Positions 45,157 through 58,023 of a stretch of DNA of 64,000 nt are shown here, piece by piece. The stretch covers positions 1 through 64,000 of the forward strand of contig JAPEVC010000077.1 of assembly GCA_027946555.1 (NCBI GenBank), written 5' to 3'. A model generated the notes under the pieces. The model did no database searches and was not told where the DNA came from. It saw only the letters and a list, made by a program, of their open reading frames with translations. Each line of letters opens with the position of its first letter. Within the stretch, counting starts at the first letter, position 1. The translations under genes and the position numbers were made by a program. Source of the stretch: Gnomoniopsis sp. IMI 355080 (taxonomy: Eukaryota > Ascomycota > Sordariomycetes > Diaporthales > Gnomoniaceae).

Positions 45157-46413
45157 CTAGCTGGATCCTGTTCCTGAGACCAACAGCACGGCACTTCCCA
45201 ACTGACGACGGAGGTCCTCCTTCTCAACGTCATGTGTATCCTCTACCTCACCCCATTTCCTTGTCTGCCAGTCCACTTCCAAACTTGCCGCCTTCGCTGC
45301 CTCCTCCACCCCAAACAACCGCTTGCTGCCAAGGCCTTGAGCAGCAGCAATCTCACGGCCAGCTCTTCCAGCAGCACCTTCACTCCACTCCACCACTAAC
45401 CTTACTCCACCCAGCAGCGATTTCCCAGCCAAACAAGCCCTCTCGAGTGCAACCAGCTCCCAGGCATCAAGACCCATCACCCAGCCCTGTATGACTTCGC
45501 GCACACCAGCCTTTTGGCGCTTGGGAAGGATGGAACCCTCATCAAGCACAGGCTCAATCTCCACACCCGGCCATACATGCGTGCTCAACTGCCCAATAAT
45601 CTCCCCTGCCGTTCGTTCCTGCAAGTCGCGCAGACTCGCGTCCTCGGGGTCAGGCGGCGGTGGGGCCCAGCATAGTAAGCTGTCGGTGTCGAGGTATCGC
45701 ATGAGCATGGTGGTGATGTTAGTGCGGATGGGGCCAAAGTCTCCGTTGTGCGCGGCGTCGTCGGCTGCTACATCGAGCGCTCGGCAGATGAGGGACATCA
45801 GGGGGATCAAGTGTTGGCGGGTGGCTTGTTGGGCGGAGGTTAAAAGATCCCATTCTAGGGCGAGGGCGTGCGCGAGCAGGGGCTTGGAGAGGGGGAGGAG
45901 AACGATTTCTTTGGTGACTGGGTGGCGGAGAGGGCGTGTATCGAGGTGGACCTGGTAGCTGCCTGTGAAGAAAGCACTCTGTCAGCAAACCGGCTTCTGT
46001 TATGCGAGGGCAATAATTTCTGCCCAAGTATTTCACACAGAAAAAAAAGAAAAAGAGAACCCACCATCAACCTCTTTGACGTATACATTCTCCCAGAAGC
46101 GCTTCTTCAGTGGCGTCGTGCTGCTCTTCGCGGTGGTGGTCGCATTCCGGAGCTCCTTTGCTTTCTTCAACAGCTCAGCCTGTTTCCTTCTCCTCTCAAT
46201 CTTGGCATAAGGATGTTCTGCGGCTGGCTGCGGAGGCTCCGGCGGAGGACCGGTCGCGTAAAAGGGCGAGACGTTGGCTGGGTCCGGAGACGAGTTGTGG
46301 ATAGCCCGGCAGCTTGTAGCAAGACCTGGGCGGATCGCAGGGCTTCTCTTGAGGCTGCATTTGAGCAGAGCCTCTGCCCCAGCTTGGTTTGGGAGCTGTG
46401 TACGTAGCTTCAT
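45157..46413 (-). CDS. ATP12: Mitochondrial F1-ATPase assembly factor Atp12
   Basis: Atp12 is the matrix chaperone that binds F1 alpha subunits during ATP synthase assembly. Exons 46413-46065 and 45962-45157 with a 102-nt intron give 384 residues. The start is ATG 46413 (MKLRTQLPNQAGAEALLKCS); the N-terminus is Arg/Ser/Ala-rich and fits a presequence. The domain start KKRFWENVYVKEVDG joins across the intron to SYQVHLDTRPLRHPVTKEIV, the family hallmark. Later motifs are ALALEWDLL, a TMLMRYLDTDSLLCW segment and a C-terminal ALERACLAGKSLLGGVRLV helix pair. An in-frame extension upstream to 46548 is less likely than this ATG. Confidence 0.92.
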
Positions 46414-47072
46414 CTTGTCTGAGGAGGGAGAATTGTTGCTGTTGAGGTTGGTAGATGCTGGTCCAGAAAGTCCAGACGCGATCGAAGTGGTAGTGGACTT
46501 TTTCCGACCTCGGGATAACACAGGGATCATAGTAGTTGCAGTGAGCACAGACTTGGACTGGGGGGTGCCCTGTCAGGCCTGGTAGCCGGGATGCCGATGA
46601 CCCACCGGGGGACACGCCGTGCACTATCCGCTCAGTACTAATAAATAACCTAGTGCAGGTTTGCCAGGCCGTTGGGATATTGCAAGCTTGTCTGCGCTGT
46701 TTCTTTGCACTCACATTGTACGGGCCGAATTACAGGACCCGCTACTCTGCAGGAAAGGGACAGCCATATTATGATTCAGACAGTGATTCCACGAGGAGCG
46801 GGAGTTGCTGGGCCACGCCATGGGAAGAAAGCTTAGCCAACACCTAGGCGGATCTCCTTGGCCATACTTGACGTCTTGAGCCTGGTTACCTAGGACTGAA
46901 GAGATGTTCCATGGCCCGTATGGTTATTCAAAGATGGAGCAGGGCTGTTGAATGGGACTCACGGCTTGACACAGGCTGGATGTATGCAATAACGGAACTC
47001 GAAACTTTGGTTATGTGGATGAGGATGTCCTCAGGGTATCAAAGCCAAAGCCTTGTCCTCGTCGTCTTCCAT
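46414..47072. other. Intergenic, no gene seen
   Basis: 0.66 kb lies upstream of ATP12, including its promoter, and downstream of the rhodopsin-domain gene stop at 47073. No further feature is recognised. Confidence 0.5.
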
Positions 47073-48472
47073 CTACAAATAATGACTGGTGGGTCTAGAT
47101 GCTCCGTCCTGAGAGGCCTCCTCGTCGTCGAACGGCGTCGGTGTTACGGGCTTGTTGGCCTCGACCGACCACTCCTTTGTCACCCGTATGCTTCCCACGG
47201 ACCGTGCCATGCCTGGCCCAAGCCTTGCTGGCATTGGGTATCTCAAGCTTACGCCGCCATATTTCCCAACAAGGTCGGCCTGGTCCTGCTCCTGTTCTGC
47301 CTCTTCCTCCATACCAAGCCACCCGCCCCCACTGACACGCCCTGGACGGGCGCAGAACGTTGACTTGCGATCTACATTGCTGCCGAGAGTGGAGGAGAAG
47401 TTCTTTAGCTTATAGCTTGCGCCGTAGCTTGCGCCGCGGCTTGTTCCGCCTCTCTGTGTTGCCCAACCAGGAATATATCGCCCGACTAGAGGGCGCAGCG
47501 TCGACAAGGAGGCGATTATAACACCAGTCATAACCTCCGCGGTGGTCCAGGCAATGATGTTGCTTGTCTGCCACGAGGGATCTGTGACTGACTTTGGCGT
47601 CACAGTGACACGCAAGATAGCAATGATACAGGTGCTAGGGCTGGTCAGCAAGAAGATCCACAAGAGGTTCGGTGAGGGAACCGACAAGAAGCCTAGACAG
47701 AATATGCCTCCGAGCGCCAATTTCTGCTTTAGACGCAATTCCAGTCGCCAGATGATGGGAAGTGGGAGCAGCAGAATGATAAAGTCCGATGCAATGTTTG
47801 CTGACGCATTCATATTTCGCATCACAGACTGCGGTTGGCATGTGCCCTTGAGGCTCATATCCCAAGACTTGGCTACTGGGTCGCACGCAAAGATTTGGAT
47901 GAAGACCTGGCCAATCTGCCACGCTGCGATGATCGCCATCAGAACAACGTAAAACAATTTTTGACGCCTCCAGCTTGTTTGCCGTATTATTCGGTAGAAT
48001 TGGAAGAATAGAGTGAGTTTCGTGAAGAGCAGTGTCACCTGGTAGATTAAAAGGCCCAGCCACATGTCCTATCATGGTAGCAATGTGTCAGTCAGCAGTC
48101 CCAAATATGTACCTCTGTATCAAAACCACGTACCAGGTAGAAGCTCGGGATGACTTGTGGTGGAATATCAGCAAAGTGAGAACCAAGTCCGGTGCTGATA
48201 TTGTGGAAATTTTGCACCACCAAGCCCATAAGGCAGACCTAGACGACAATCAGTATTAATCTTGCACTATAAATGAAAAACAAGAAGCTTTCTATAAGAA
48301 TGCTTCATTGACCCCGACTTACCCACGATGCGCAAGCGAAGTAGTCATCGACCCATAGCTGATTTAGAACAACCTTGCGTGTGTAGATTCGAAGCGCAAC
48401 ACACAACGTGCCCAAGGTCAGGGCTAGAATGGCCACAGCGAGGATCCCACCAGAGTTCCCACCGGGCTGCAT
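47073..48472 (-). CDS. Rhodopsin-domain integral membrane protein (PTH11-like)
   Basis: Exons 48472-48323, 48238-48134 and 48068-47073, the last probably interrupted by a 51-nt intron at 47685-47635, give 399 residues (416 if that intron is retained). Helices begin with GGILAVAILALTLGTLCVAL. The motif NQLWVDDYFACASW, with the D-D pair before helix 2, is characteristic of fungal rhodopsin-domain proteins related to the Magnaporthe receptor PTH11. Seven hydrophobic segments are visible, followed by a ~130-residue polar cytoplasmic tail. There is no CFEM domain. Ligand and pathway are unknown. The C-terminal tail ends PTPFDDEEASQDGASRPTSH. Confidence 0.83.
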
Positions 48473-51400
48473 GTTGAAGAATGAATATCCAGACGCCCAG
48501 TCTCGTGCCGGACGGCTCGTTCCCGCTGAGGAGTGAGTGTTGATACAAAATGAAGGTAGTTTGAAGGAAAAGAGACATGCATTCAGGGACCAGAAAGCCT
48601 CCCAATGATAATTATCACGGGAGCCAGTCACCTACAAATAGGTTCTGCGGGACCCAGCTAAACTCTGTTTCGTACTTTTTCTGTCGGATCCGTCCCGCGG
48701 GCCGGTATTCCCTTCGCTCCTCTCGTCAGTGGAATTCCCCTCAGGACAGGCCACACACGTATGCTTCTTCCCTTCAACCATGGTATTCCATGCATGTTAG
48801 ACAAGCTGCTGCACTTGAAAAGGGTTGCAGGGTGCATATCCGCACGGGTTTTCCAGGAAGTCCGAATTTGACGCGTTACACAGCACTGCAGTCTGTTTCT
48901 CGGCTTCGGAAACGATGCCCTCCAAGGCAAGGAAACCAATCACCTAGGGCCTTGTAGTCTGCGTTCACGGAGTCTGCCTGCCTTTTGGGGGTGTGCTTTT
49001 GCGAACTAATATGGTCCTGCAGACTGAGATTGCGTGGCCAGTCGGAGTATAAACCGCATGAATGACACCTTGTTTTTTCGCACGAACGACAGCCCGCACC
49101 AAAGACTCATACAGTTTAGTGGGCGGCGTTCTTTCTGGGCAGACCTCCGAAGAGGGTGGCCCATCTGTCTGACGTTTTTTCTTTCCTCCAAGGCCTGTTC
49201 ATATGAGCTGCATTATATATAGTACTTGCTTCTTCCTGGAACAACAAGTGACGGACCCACACCAAGTGTGGAATTCAGCCACACGGACACCAAGCTGTGG
49301 GTTCCACACCCGATATAGACTCCACACCGCATATGCATATTCACATCCCCTGGTAATTCGCAGATCTTGCCTTGACCAACGAAACAGTTCCTGCACGCAG
49401 TGATTAGGCAAAAAGTATCATCTTAGCCAACATAGAAAATTGACACCTAGTTAGTACGGAGCATGATACATGCTTCATATCGTGTGTCTCAACATCACCT
49501 GCATACTGCATGGCTTTTTTACTCTCGCGCATCGCTTGAAAAGATTGGATAAAAGGAGAAGGAGGTTTGCACCTTTGGATTCATGTGCTTCAGGGGAAAC
49601 AACAATCTTGGTGACGGGCTTTGCAACTTTGGTTGAGGGCCTGCAAGGGGTTGATGATGGCATCTCGCGATTTAAAAGGCTAATGTGGCGATGGGCTCTT
49701 CGGTCTGATGGGGTAGAGCTATTGGAACATTTACACTCTTGATGTTTGGAACATCTTGAGAGTCTTTGACTCTTTGTAGTTTCTGAGATCTAAGAGAGAC
49801 TAATATCGTACTTCATAGGAACAGATTTGATGATTACATCACACCACTGGGGAGGTCAGTGACGGTGAATTTCTAAGCATTGTCTTTCGACGTGCAGGTG
49901 TACCTAACCCAGCTTATCAGGTCTTTTTGTAAGGTCTTTGAACACACCCTCTGTCTCCAACAGATGATGACCTTGGGAATGGAAAAAGTAGAGCCTATAC
50001 CAAGTACATTGTCGATTAAGTAGGTGCCTGTACCTAGGGTCCCTGTGTGTAACAACCTTTACATAAAGCGTCAATAAGTACATCTTCACAGCCATGCGAA
50101 ATGTGAAATATTCTTCAAGGCAGTGAAGTTCTCCATTGCCACATTACCCTGGACACACTATGTTCTCACTTATCCGCATATGTCCATGAGAAGGGTCTTC
50201 AAGTCTGACCTGGAGAAAACAATCTTAAACTATCCAAGATGGGACAGTCATACCCCTTATTAATGACAGATGCGCGGCGTTGCCAGATCAAGACAGTCGC
50301 ACTGTATCAACCTACCTTTGCCTGTGCTGGAAGACTGTAAGTATTCCTTCACCTGGCAGCATCTAATGCATAGCCCCTCAAATGAGAAGATCTGGAGTTC
50401 GTACAAAAGTCTGCTTATAACAAGAATCACAAGTTTATTCAAGTGTCGCCAGGTTTGGGTCTCATTGAGCATACCTAGTTCAGACCTAGACGTTGAATGA
50501 ACAATACCCATCTGCGACTTGGCAAACACTGATCAGCGAAAAGGGGACTGCACAGCACAAAACCAGGTTCAAATACTTCCTATATCAGACAATTATATCC
50601 CAATTCCTCCAATAAAAGAACTATCCATTGGACTTTAGTAAGCATCATTGGAGCCAGATAGAGCCCTCCCTGAAGGACTACTGAAATGAGCTTGCTGAAG
50701 AAGATTGAACCACGGAATGTGTCCGCAGCCAGGACCTGGCAGCGAAACATGCATCGAGACCAAGGCCTCTTCAGTCTGATCTTCTGGTATGAGGCTCAAG
50801 ATTGAACATAATGCACAAGAAAGTCATCACAATGCGCTGCTTGCTGTTAGAATGGCTCAAGAGGGAAGAAATTTCGGTATTCCAACGGCTGTCTTGACCC
50901 TGGTACGTATCACATATCAAAGTCCTGCTGATACTCTGCAGGTCATCCTTCTCATGACACCACACTGCGTGCCAAAAAGGATAGGATAAGTAGCGGTCAT
51001 TAGGGATCTGAAGGTCCGAGTCCTCGGATCCAATTCAGGCATCGGGATGTGGGTGATACCCTCCTCCCGGGCAGCACCGCAAGACATCCTGCATGGTACT
51101 TTGGCATATTCGGTTACGAGGATTTTTTCGAGACGTTCGCTTGTAATTCCAAGATTCAGCACAGCCGGCTCTGTCGATACAATCTTCGGCCCTCGCCTCC
51201 TGAGCTCCTCCTATGACTGCAACGTGTTGTGTATGTTCTGACCGGCCTCGAATGCGAAGAAGAGAAGGCGAAAATCGTTCAGACTGCTGATGCCTGTGGG
51301 GATACCTCCCACAAGTAGTGGTCATGTCTAGCCTTAATCCAAAGCTTTGGAAGCGTTTTGATGGTAATGGACGCGGACTTATCAATGGGAGGACTGTGAG

Positions 51401-51880
51401 TGGCTCTCTCTGCAGACTCAAGATTGCCTCGTCCTTGTGATGTGTAGTGTTGATTGGGTAATGCATATGGTGGCGGTATAGCGAGATTTGCAACGACGCA
51501 ACGATTAGAACTTATAAGAAAGACTAGAACCCAGCATAGTGCGTTTGTGACGGTATTGCTGTCGAACTCACCCCAATCGCTGGACCGCAGGATCACAGTT
51601 GACGTTACCGGCGGATATGCTCTTATGTCCAGAGAACAAAGTACGCCATGTGTTTCTGTCCCTCACATGCACAATAGCAAATAAAGACGGGCATGCCAAA
51701 AAAACCATCTGATGCTCCAAAGAACGGCTTGTTCCTCAAATTCTGATATCTATCAAGACAAAATACCGATTATCCAATTCGTGTATTTGAAAGGGAAGCG
51801 ACCATGGTTCCATCCAAAATAAAATCTATCCTTCTGATGAACCCCAGCTTTTCCTGTTTTCATACAGCCCAACTCCTCGC
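48473..51880. other. Long intergenic interval, no gene seen
   Basis: 3.4 kb has only short frames. No transposase, reverse transcriptase or other domain is recognisable, and no exon chain could be assembled. It holds the rhodopsin-gene promoter on the left and the 3' UTR of ATP sulfurylase on the right. Confidence 0.45.
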
Positions 51881-54239
51881 TTAGAAACGATCCAACAAAC
51901 CCTGGCTCTCCAACATCAGCACAATCTGGTGCACCACCGACCGCGCGCTCTGCTTCTCAAGGTCCACAACCAGATCGGGCTTGACGGGTGCCTCATATGG
52001 GTCATCAACACCAGTGAAGCCCTTGATCTCACCAGCGCGCGCCCGCTTGTAAATGCCGCGCTTGTCAGTCCTCTCGCAGTAGTCGAGAGATGTGGCGACG
52101 TGCACGAGGTAGAAGTCACCATACTTCTCGACGAGCTCACGAGCGTGCTGGCGCGAGACCTCGAAGGGGGCGATAGGGGCGGCAATGACAGCGGCGCCAG
52201 AGCGGGTCAGCTCGGAGGCGACAAAGGCAATGCGGCCAATGTTCCTGTTGCGGTCCTCCTTGGAGAAGCCGAGCTCAGAAGAGAGCTCAGACCGGACAGT
52301 CTCGCCGAGAAGCATGGAGACGGAACGTCCACCTTGCTGGTTGAGTGTGACCTGCAGTGCGCGGGCGACTTGGTCCTTGCCGGAGTTCATGTAGCCGGTC
52401 AGGAAGACAGTGAAGCCCTGCTGCGAGCGGGGAGGGTGAGATTCCCGGAGGACCTTGACAACCTCGGGGTAGGAGAACCACTCGGGGATCTCCTTGCCGC
52501 TTCGGAGTCTTGAGCGCAGCTCGGTACCGGAGATGTTGAGTGTGCGGACTTCCTTGGAGATGGTGTCGACGGGGGCGTACTCATCGCTGTCGGGAAGGTA
52601 GGTCATCATCTGGAAAGGCACGACCTCGATGCCGAGCTCATCGCGGTACTTCTCAACCGCGTACTGAGCATCGTAAGGGCCGTAAAAGTCGACGCCCTTG
52701 CTGTTCTTGCCGGGACCGGCGTGGTCACGACCGACAATGAAGTGGGTCGCACCGTGGTTCTTACGGATAATGGCGTGCCAGATAGCCTCGCGAGGTCCAC
52801 CCATACGCATAGCCAGGGGCAGAAGACCCAACACGGCCATGCCATTGGGGTATCTGGGGAGGAGGGCCTTGTACACACGCACACGGGTGAAGTGGTCGAT
52901 GTCACCAGGCTTCGTCAGACCGACGACGGGGTGGATGAGAACGTTGGCGTAGTGGGAGCGAGCAGCACGGACGGTCAGCTCACGGTGAGCACGGTGCATG
53001 GGGTTACGGGTCTGGAAAGCAACGACACGAGTCCAGCCAAGCTTGTCAAAGTGTTGACGGATCTCAGCAGGGGTATCTGTATAGGTGTCAGTACTCGGAT
53101 AATGTGCCTCAACAAGACTTTGAATCTACTTACATCTGAGATCGACGAAATCGTAGTGCTGCAGACGGCTGACAGCCTCCAGCTTACCACCAACGTAGTA
53201 CTCGCCAGCAGTACGGAAAAGGTACTTCACGGCAGGGTGAAGCTCATCATCGCTGCCGAAAACCTCCTTGGCCTCAAGAACCCTATGTACAGCTCAGTCA
53301 GTCTCACGATTCATGAATCCTCGCTCCTTTTGGCGAGGTCCGACTCGAGTGACAGGGATGAGACTCACTTGTCAGGCTTGTAGATGTCCTCAACGGTCAG
53401 GATGGCGAGGTTGCGATCGTCGCGGAAGTCTCGCAGAGCAACCCTCTTGCCGGGGGCCAGACCCATTTCATCGATCTCGGCCTTTGACAAGTCGAGGGTG
53501 ATGGGCATGGAGAAGAGGATTCCATTCTCGAGGCGATTCTCCTTGACGACTCTGTAGGTTGCATTGTTAGGACGTGTTGTCTCTTTTCGATTCACTCAAC
53601 TGGGTCTCGAGATCTGAAGGAGAGCCATGGCTTCTTCAAAGCTCTTTTTTTATGATGGCCTTTGCCCAGGAATTGTGTCAACATACCCATCGTAGTCTTT
53701 CTGGTTCATGAAACCTGCGATTGAAGAACGAGTCAGCCGTCACGTCATCACCAGTGGTTTGAAAAATTACCAGTCCAGATCCGGCCGTTACAATCCGGCC
53801 GACAGCCGCAGAAGCCAGAAAATGCCCGCAGCGTCGCACCGAGCAGCGCATGCCCATGCAAATGGCGGGCCCGCAGCACCTTGGAATGCAAGATGGCCCC
53901 GCCAAAAGGCAGGCCACAGCGAACCACAGCGGGAGCCCCGGTACATTGCCCCTCGGTAGCTGAGCCTTCCAGTCTGCCACGTCCGGCGCATTGCTAATGA
54001 GCAACGCCAGAGCAGCTCACAGACTATTTTGTAAAGGTAGAAGAAAAGTATTTTGTATTTGACAACGCACCTTCAAGAGGAGAGAAGCCGCCGTTCAGGA
54101 TCAGCTCCAAATCGCAGAGTTGGCGCTCGGTCAGGACAACAGCCGTCAGTGACTCGGCCTCGGCTGCGAGCTCGGCCTGGCGAGGGGCATCGCGGGCGAG
54201 CAAGTCCTTGAGGACACCACCATGGGGAGGGTTCGCCAT
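51881..54239 (-). CDS. MET3: ATP sulfurylase with degenerate APS-kinase-like domain
   Basis: This enzyme catalyses the first step of sulfate assimilation: ATP + sulfate to adenylyl sulfate (APS). Five exons, 54239-54071, 53714-53687 (28 nt), 53551-53369, 53282-53134 and 53076-51881, give 574 residues, the usual length of the filamentous-fungal hexameric enzyme. The start MANPPHGGVLKDLLARDA is typical. The catalytic QTRNPMHRAH is at ~198-207 and GRDHAGPG follows. The C-terminal APS-kinase-like domain has a degenerate P-loop (GYMNSGKDQVA), so it is expected to bind PAPS as an allosteric inhibitor rather than phosphorylate APS. Introns 1 and 2 are 356 and 135 nt, the rest ~86 and 57 nt. Regulation by a CYS3/MetR-type bZIP is likely by analogy only. 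Confidence 0.96.
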
Positions 54240-56410
54240 TGTGTGATCTGTATCGTTCAGAATCCCGCGGGACTCGTAGCTGCTTCGGGAACCGGTCGGG
54301 CGCGAGGCACAAGGGAAGGGCGCTGCTGTCGTCGAGTCGCGAAGACTGGGAGAAGATACAGCCAGGAAGGAGAGAATTACGGATGTGTAGAGCAAAAGAG
54401 TTCGAAGAGAGAAAGAGAAGAATAGGGAAAGGACACAATATAAGGGTCGTCGGTCGAAGTGGGTTTATGTATAGCTCAGACGTTGGCAAATGCTGGCTGG
54501 GTCTGGATCCTAGTTCCTGGGTCCTGGTCTCAATCCACACCACGCATGCAACTTACGAAACCCGGTTTAGACGATTGTGTCCAGTGGCCAGGTTGTTCTC
54601 AGGAGGTGATGGAGAAGGGAGATGAAGTACTATGTAGACGTCGCTCCAACCAAGGTTTGGCTGCTTTGGTTGTCTGAACGTCGTCCTTGCCCACTGTACT
54701 GTGTCAGGAACGGTGTACGGCTCTGTCCTATGTTCGACTGTATAGTACGTGATGCGAATTGATGTTCAGGAGGAACTTCCAAAACGGTAGGTGGGATTTA
54801 AGAAGAGCCCTCTTTTGCTTTCATACAGCATTAGGAGAGCGAATATCACGGGTCAAGTCGAGAAACCTATCTTTCCAAGCCCGAGGCGAGTTCGGAGGAG
54901 CTTTTCTTCTCGAGCTTCTGGAATTTTTCTTTCTAGTGCCGATGACGTGCTCAGGTACACTTTTGCCGTTGGCCTACTCGAACAGTACCTGCGCCCGATA
55001 TCCGACCACGACAGCGGGCACTAGGCTTTGCAGACGGCAATGGCAAGGACAAAGCCTGGTGAGAATCCGACGATACACTGCAGGAGACCGAATTTGGTTC
55101 AGCCTTACATAGTAGAAACGTTTTGGTGTACCGACAGCCGCACCCGCCTTGTGGTCTTTGCTCCTGAGCCTGGACACAGTGTCAATTTGGCCCCGGATGA
55201 GCGATCCGGTCTGCTGTTGACAATGACATACGCGGCCCCCTGAAGATTGTCATGATTATGAATGATTCAAGGATGGTCGTTCTCTCGAAAAGAGCATCAA
55301 ACCATCTTCCTGGCCCTGTCAATTAATGGTCAATCAATCTGGAGATGGTTCTCCCCACCTCCACTGCCTTACCCCTGATTTTGCCTTTGAATACTTGGCT
55401 ATAGCGTACTATAATTGGTGGCTTCGAATAGGTCGGCGGTTGTCTTGCTGCGACAGCCCGGTGGGGCACATCGCGGGAGACCATCACCACCCGGAACTCT
55501 ATATGAATCTCGACTTCCAAGACTGGCTGATGTCCCTTCGGCGTCCGAAATGCACCACCATCTCATCTCGGGCTTTTCAGGACACCAAGGTCCTTCGCCA
55601 TGTGCTCGAACACCGTTCAACACGGATATCGAACACCACGGGAATCCAAGCGATTGGCGTTCGGCCGCTCGGGGCATTGACTCAACCGACACCTGTGCCG
55701 CACGAATGCGGAAGGTCTTTCTATTCAGCTGGAAGCCTGCAAAAACTGAACCACGTTTAAATGACTGGCACAGCCAAATCTTTCGCCAACGTATCTATCC
55801 TTTGAGCCCTCAGCGAACCCTGAGAAACTCGTGAAAACGCGTCTTGGCCTGAGCCACATACTCACAGCCACACGATAGAAGGGCAATTCCCGGGTGACAT
55901 TGTGACGCGTGGTCTTTACATTACGACGTGCAACGCCGCTGACAGCGCGCGAAGCACAGCCACGCTCTGGCGTGCAAATGCGACGAGAATTCAGGAAGCT
56001 TCAGCTGTCATCGAATATGGCCAGCCCGCCAGCGTAGCTTCTTTCTCTTCGAACAGTGGCTTTGACGTAAAAACCATGCTGAAGGTTGCGTCTCGCGTGA
56101 CAGCCTCGTCTCGACATGGTCCATGAGGCTCTGGTCACTCGAAATAGTTTGATTGAGCGGGTCTAGGGTATCGGTCCGGCCCCTGTCTCAGTAGACTCGG
56201 CTCCATCCGAGAGACGACCTCACGCGGAAAGCCGACGGCGGTCCGGAGATCGAGCACAGTGTGGCTGCCTACCTTCGAATTGTGCTGGCGTCGTCAGCAA
56301 AGGTTGGTGCCAGGTGCTTTGCCCTATACAGTGCGGCACGAGGCTTACACAGGAATCAGAAGCCGTAACTCAAGCTCAGTGCGTATAGCCAAGAGACACA
56401 AATTTGTATG

Positions 56411-56430
56411 CTTGCTTGCTTGCTTGCTTG
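56411..56430. repeat. (CTTG)5 microsatellite
   Basis: Five perfect tetranucleotide units lie in the MET3-TRP intergenic interval. Confidence 0.9.
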
Positions 56431-57585
56431 CTTTGAACCCGAAGATGGCAGTCAAGAATCCCGACCAAGCCGTCATTTGCACGCTCGTAGACCTGCAGGT
56501 CTTGCATCGGGATTGTTGATTGACTTGACGCCCAGGAAACCACTGGCGGGTATATTAAGAGGGATCAGTTCAGTACTACAGCCGTGGAAGATTATCTCCA
56601 GAGGATGTCGTTTTGGAGTAAATCGAGCGACAGTCTGATGTTATGCTGATCATTGTCGCAGCAGAAACATCCTTGTTCATTCGTTCACGGCAGAAGGGAT
56701 GGACTCTCTTCTTGGGTTGTCGGGCTCCGTTGTCGACCTCGGGGAACTTCTGCATCTTCACCGATATGTGGCTCGAAGTGAGTGCTCTCGCCCGGACGAG
56801 GTCGTGAGACAAGCCTGACGGACTAATCGAGCTTGGGGGTCGTCCAGTTGACTGCCATCAGGACAACTGCGTGTGGCGCGCCTGGATCTGTGCGTCTTTT
56901 CGACTGACGATACAATCGGATTTTGAGCCGATCTGAGGTTGCAGTCGTTGGCTGTCTCTCACACCTGCCGTCCGGTCCCCAAGGTGAAACAGGCCGATCG
57001 TCGTCTGAGCATCTGTCAAAGATGAGCCGCGCTGCGCGACCAACAGGGCACGGCGCGGGTTTGACATGAAAAGACTGAAACTGAGCTGGTTGGTGCGGTG
57101 ATGCAGTGATGCTGAGAGGGCATGATGCCACGAGAGGGCTCATTCATGCCTATATGGGCCCTTTTTTACTAATCGATGGAAAGTGCTGAAGGCTTGTGAC
57201 TAGTAAGTTGAGGCTCCAACTGCGACGCCAAGGGCAGGCTGCAGCCCAATGAGGCGCCGCCCTACAAGGCGAGACAGCTCAAAAGGGAAGTCGCCTGGTA
57301 GCGGTAGTCCTTGCTGGGTGGTAGGGACTGCGCAACGGCCCGTCCAGCAGGGGTCCTCCTTCTCTGCTGCTCCATCGTCATGGGTCAAACTTACCAACGT
57401 AGGTACGTAGGTATTCCGACTGTCCACATATATACTTCCGCAATATCTTCTCTGTAGGTAGGAGATCTACCGCACATACTACACTGACGGTGGTCTTCAT
57501 CGTGTATTTTCTTCATGTTTTTGTAACGGCTAGGCAAATTCGGGCTGACTGTGTTTTTAACAACAAACTCCTTGGTCTTATCCTC

Positions 57586-57607
57586 GACCAGCTAGTGACC
57601 AGCTAGT
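57586..57607. repeat. 11-bp perfect tandem duplication
   Basis: GACCAGCTAGT occurs twice in direct tandem about 420 bp upstream of the TRP-like channel start. Confidence 0.9.
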
Positions 57608-58023
57608 GTCCAAGGTGAGGATGTCTCACCATCTCGGGTTATTCTAGTTTGTTCAAGCTCGATCGAGAGGCCTGTTCAACCGCACATACTGCCAAACAGA
57701 TCCTTTTATATCCGTCATCATCGTCGTAACCGCACAGCGCTCCTCGTGAATTGGGTCCACCATCGTTTCTTGGTCCACCGACCGACCGAACCTGCTGTCA
57801 TCCCATCCCCACTCGATGAGAGTACTACTGAAGTGACATTGGAGGAGGTCCCAATGCGCTTGCTAGTCTATCTTCTTCCTTCGTTTTCATTGAAGCCGTT
57901 ACATTAGCAGTTATTGTATGATGTATTTCTAATCAACCATCTGCTACCTGCTGGGAATCCTTACTTGCTCCAAGGTGTCAGGTCACTACCAAATCTTATA
58001 TAGCTGGACGCACGTTGCTGAGC

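Larger units (their letters stand above)
54240..58023. other. Long intergenic interval, no gene seen
   Basis: 3.8 kb lies between two divergent starts (MET3 minus, TRP-like plus). Several frames of 60-140 codons exist but none has a recognisable motif or a plausible splice partner. Small repeats include (CTTG)5 at 56411-56430 and an 11-bp tandem at 57586-57607. TACGTAGGTA-type strings occur near 57400. Confidence 0.45.

Noticed and set aside
55326..55834. 139-144-codon plus-strand frames in the long MET3-TRP interval
   Set aside because: Two mutually overlapping frames with no hydrophobicity or motif pattern, no good start context, and no splice partner.
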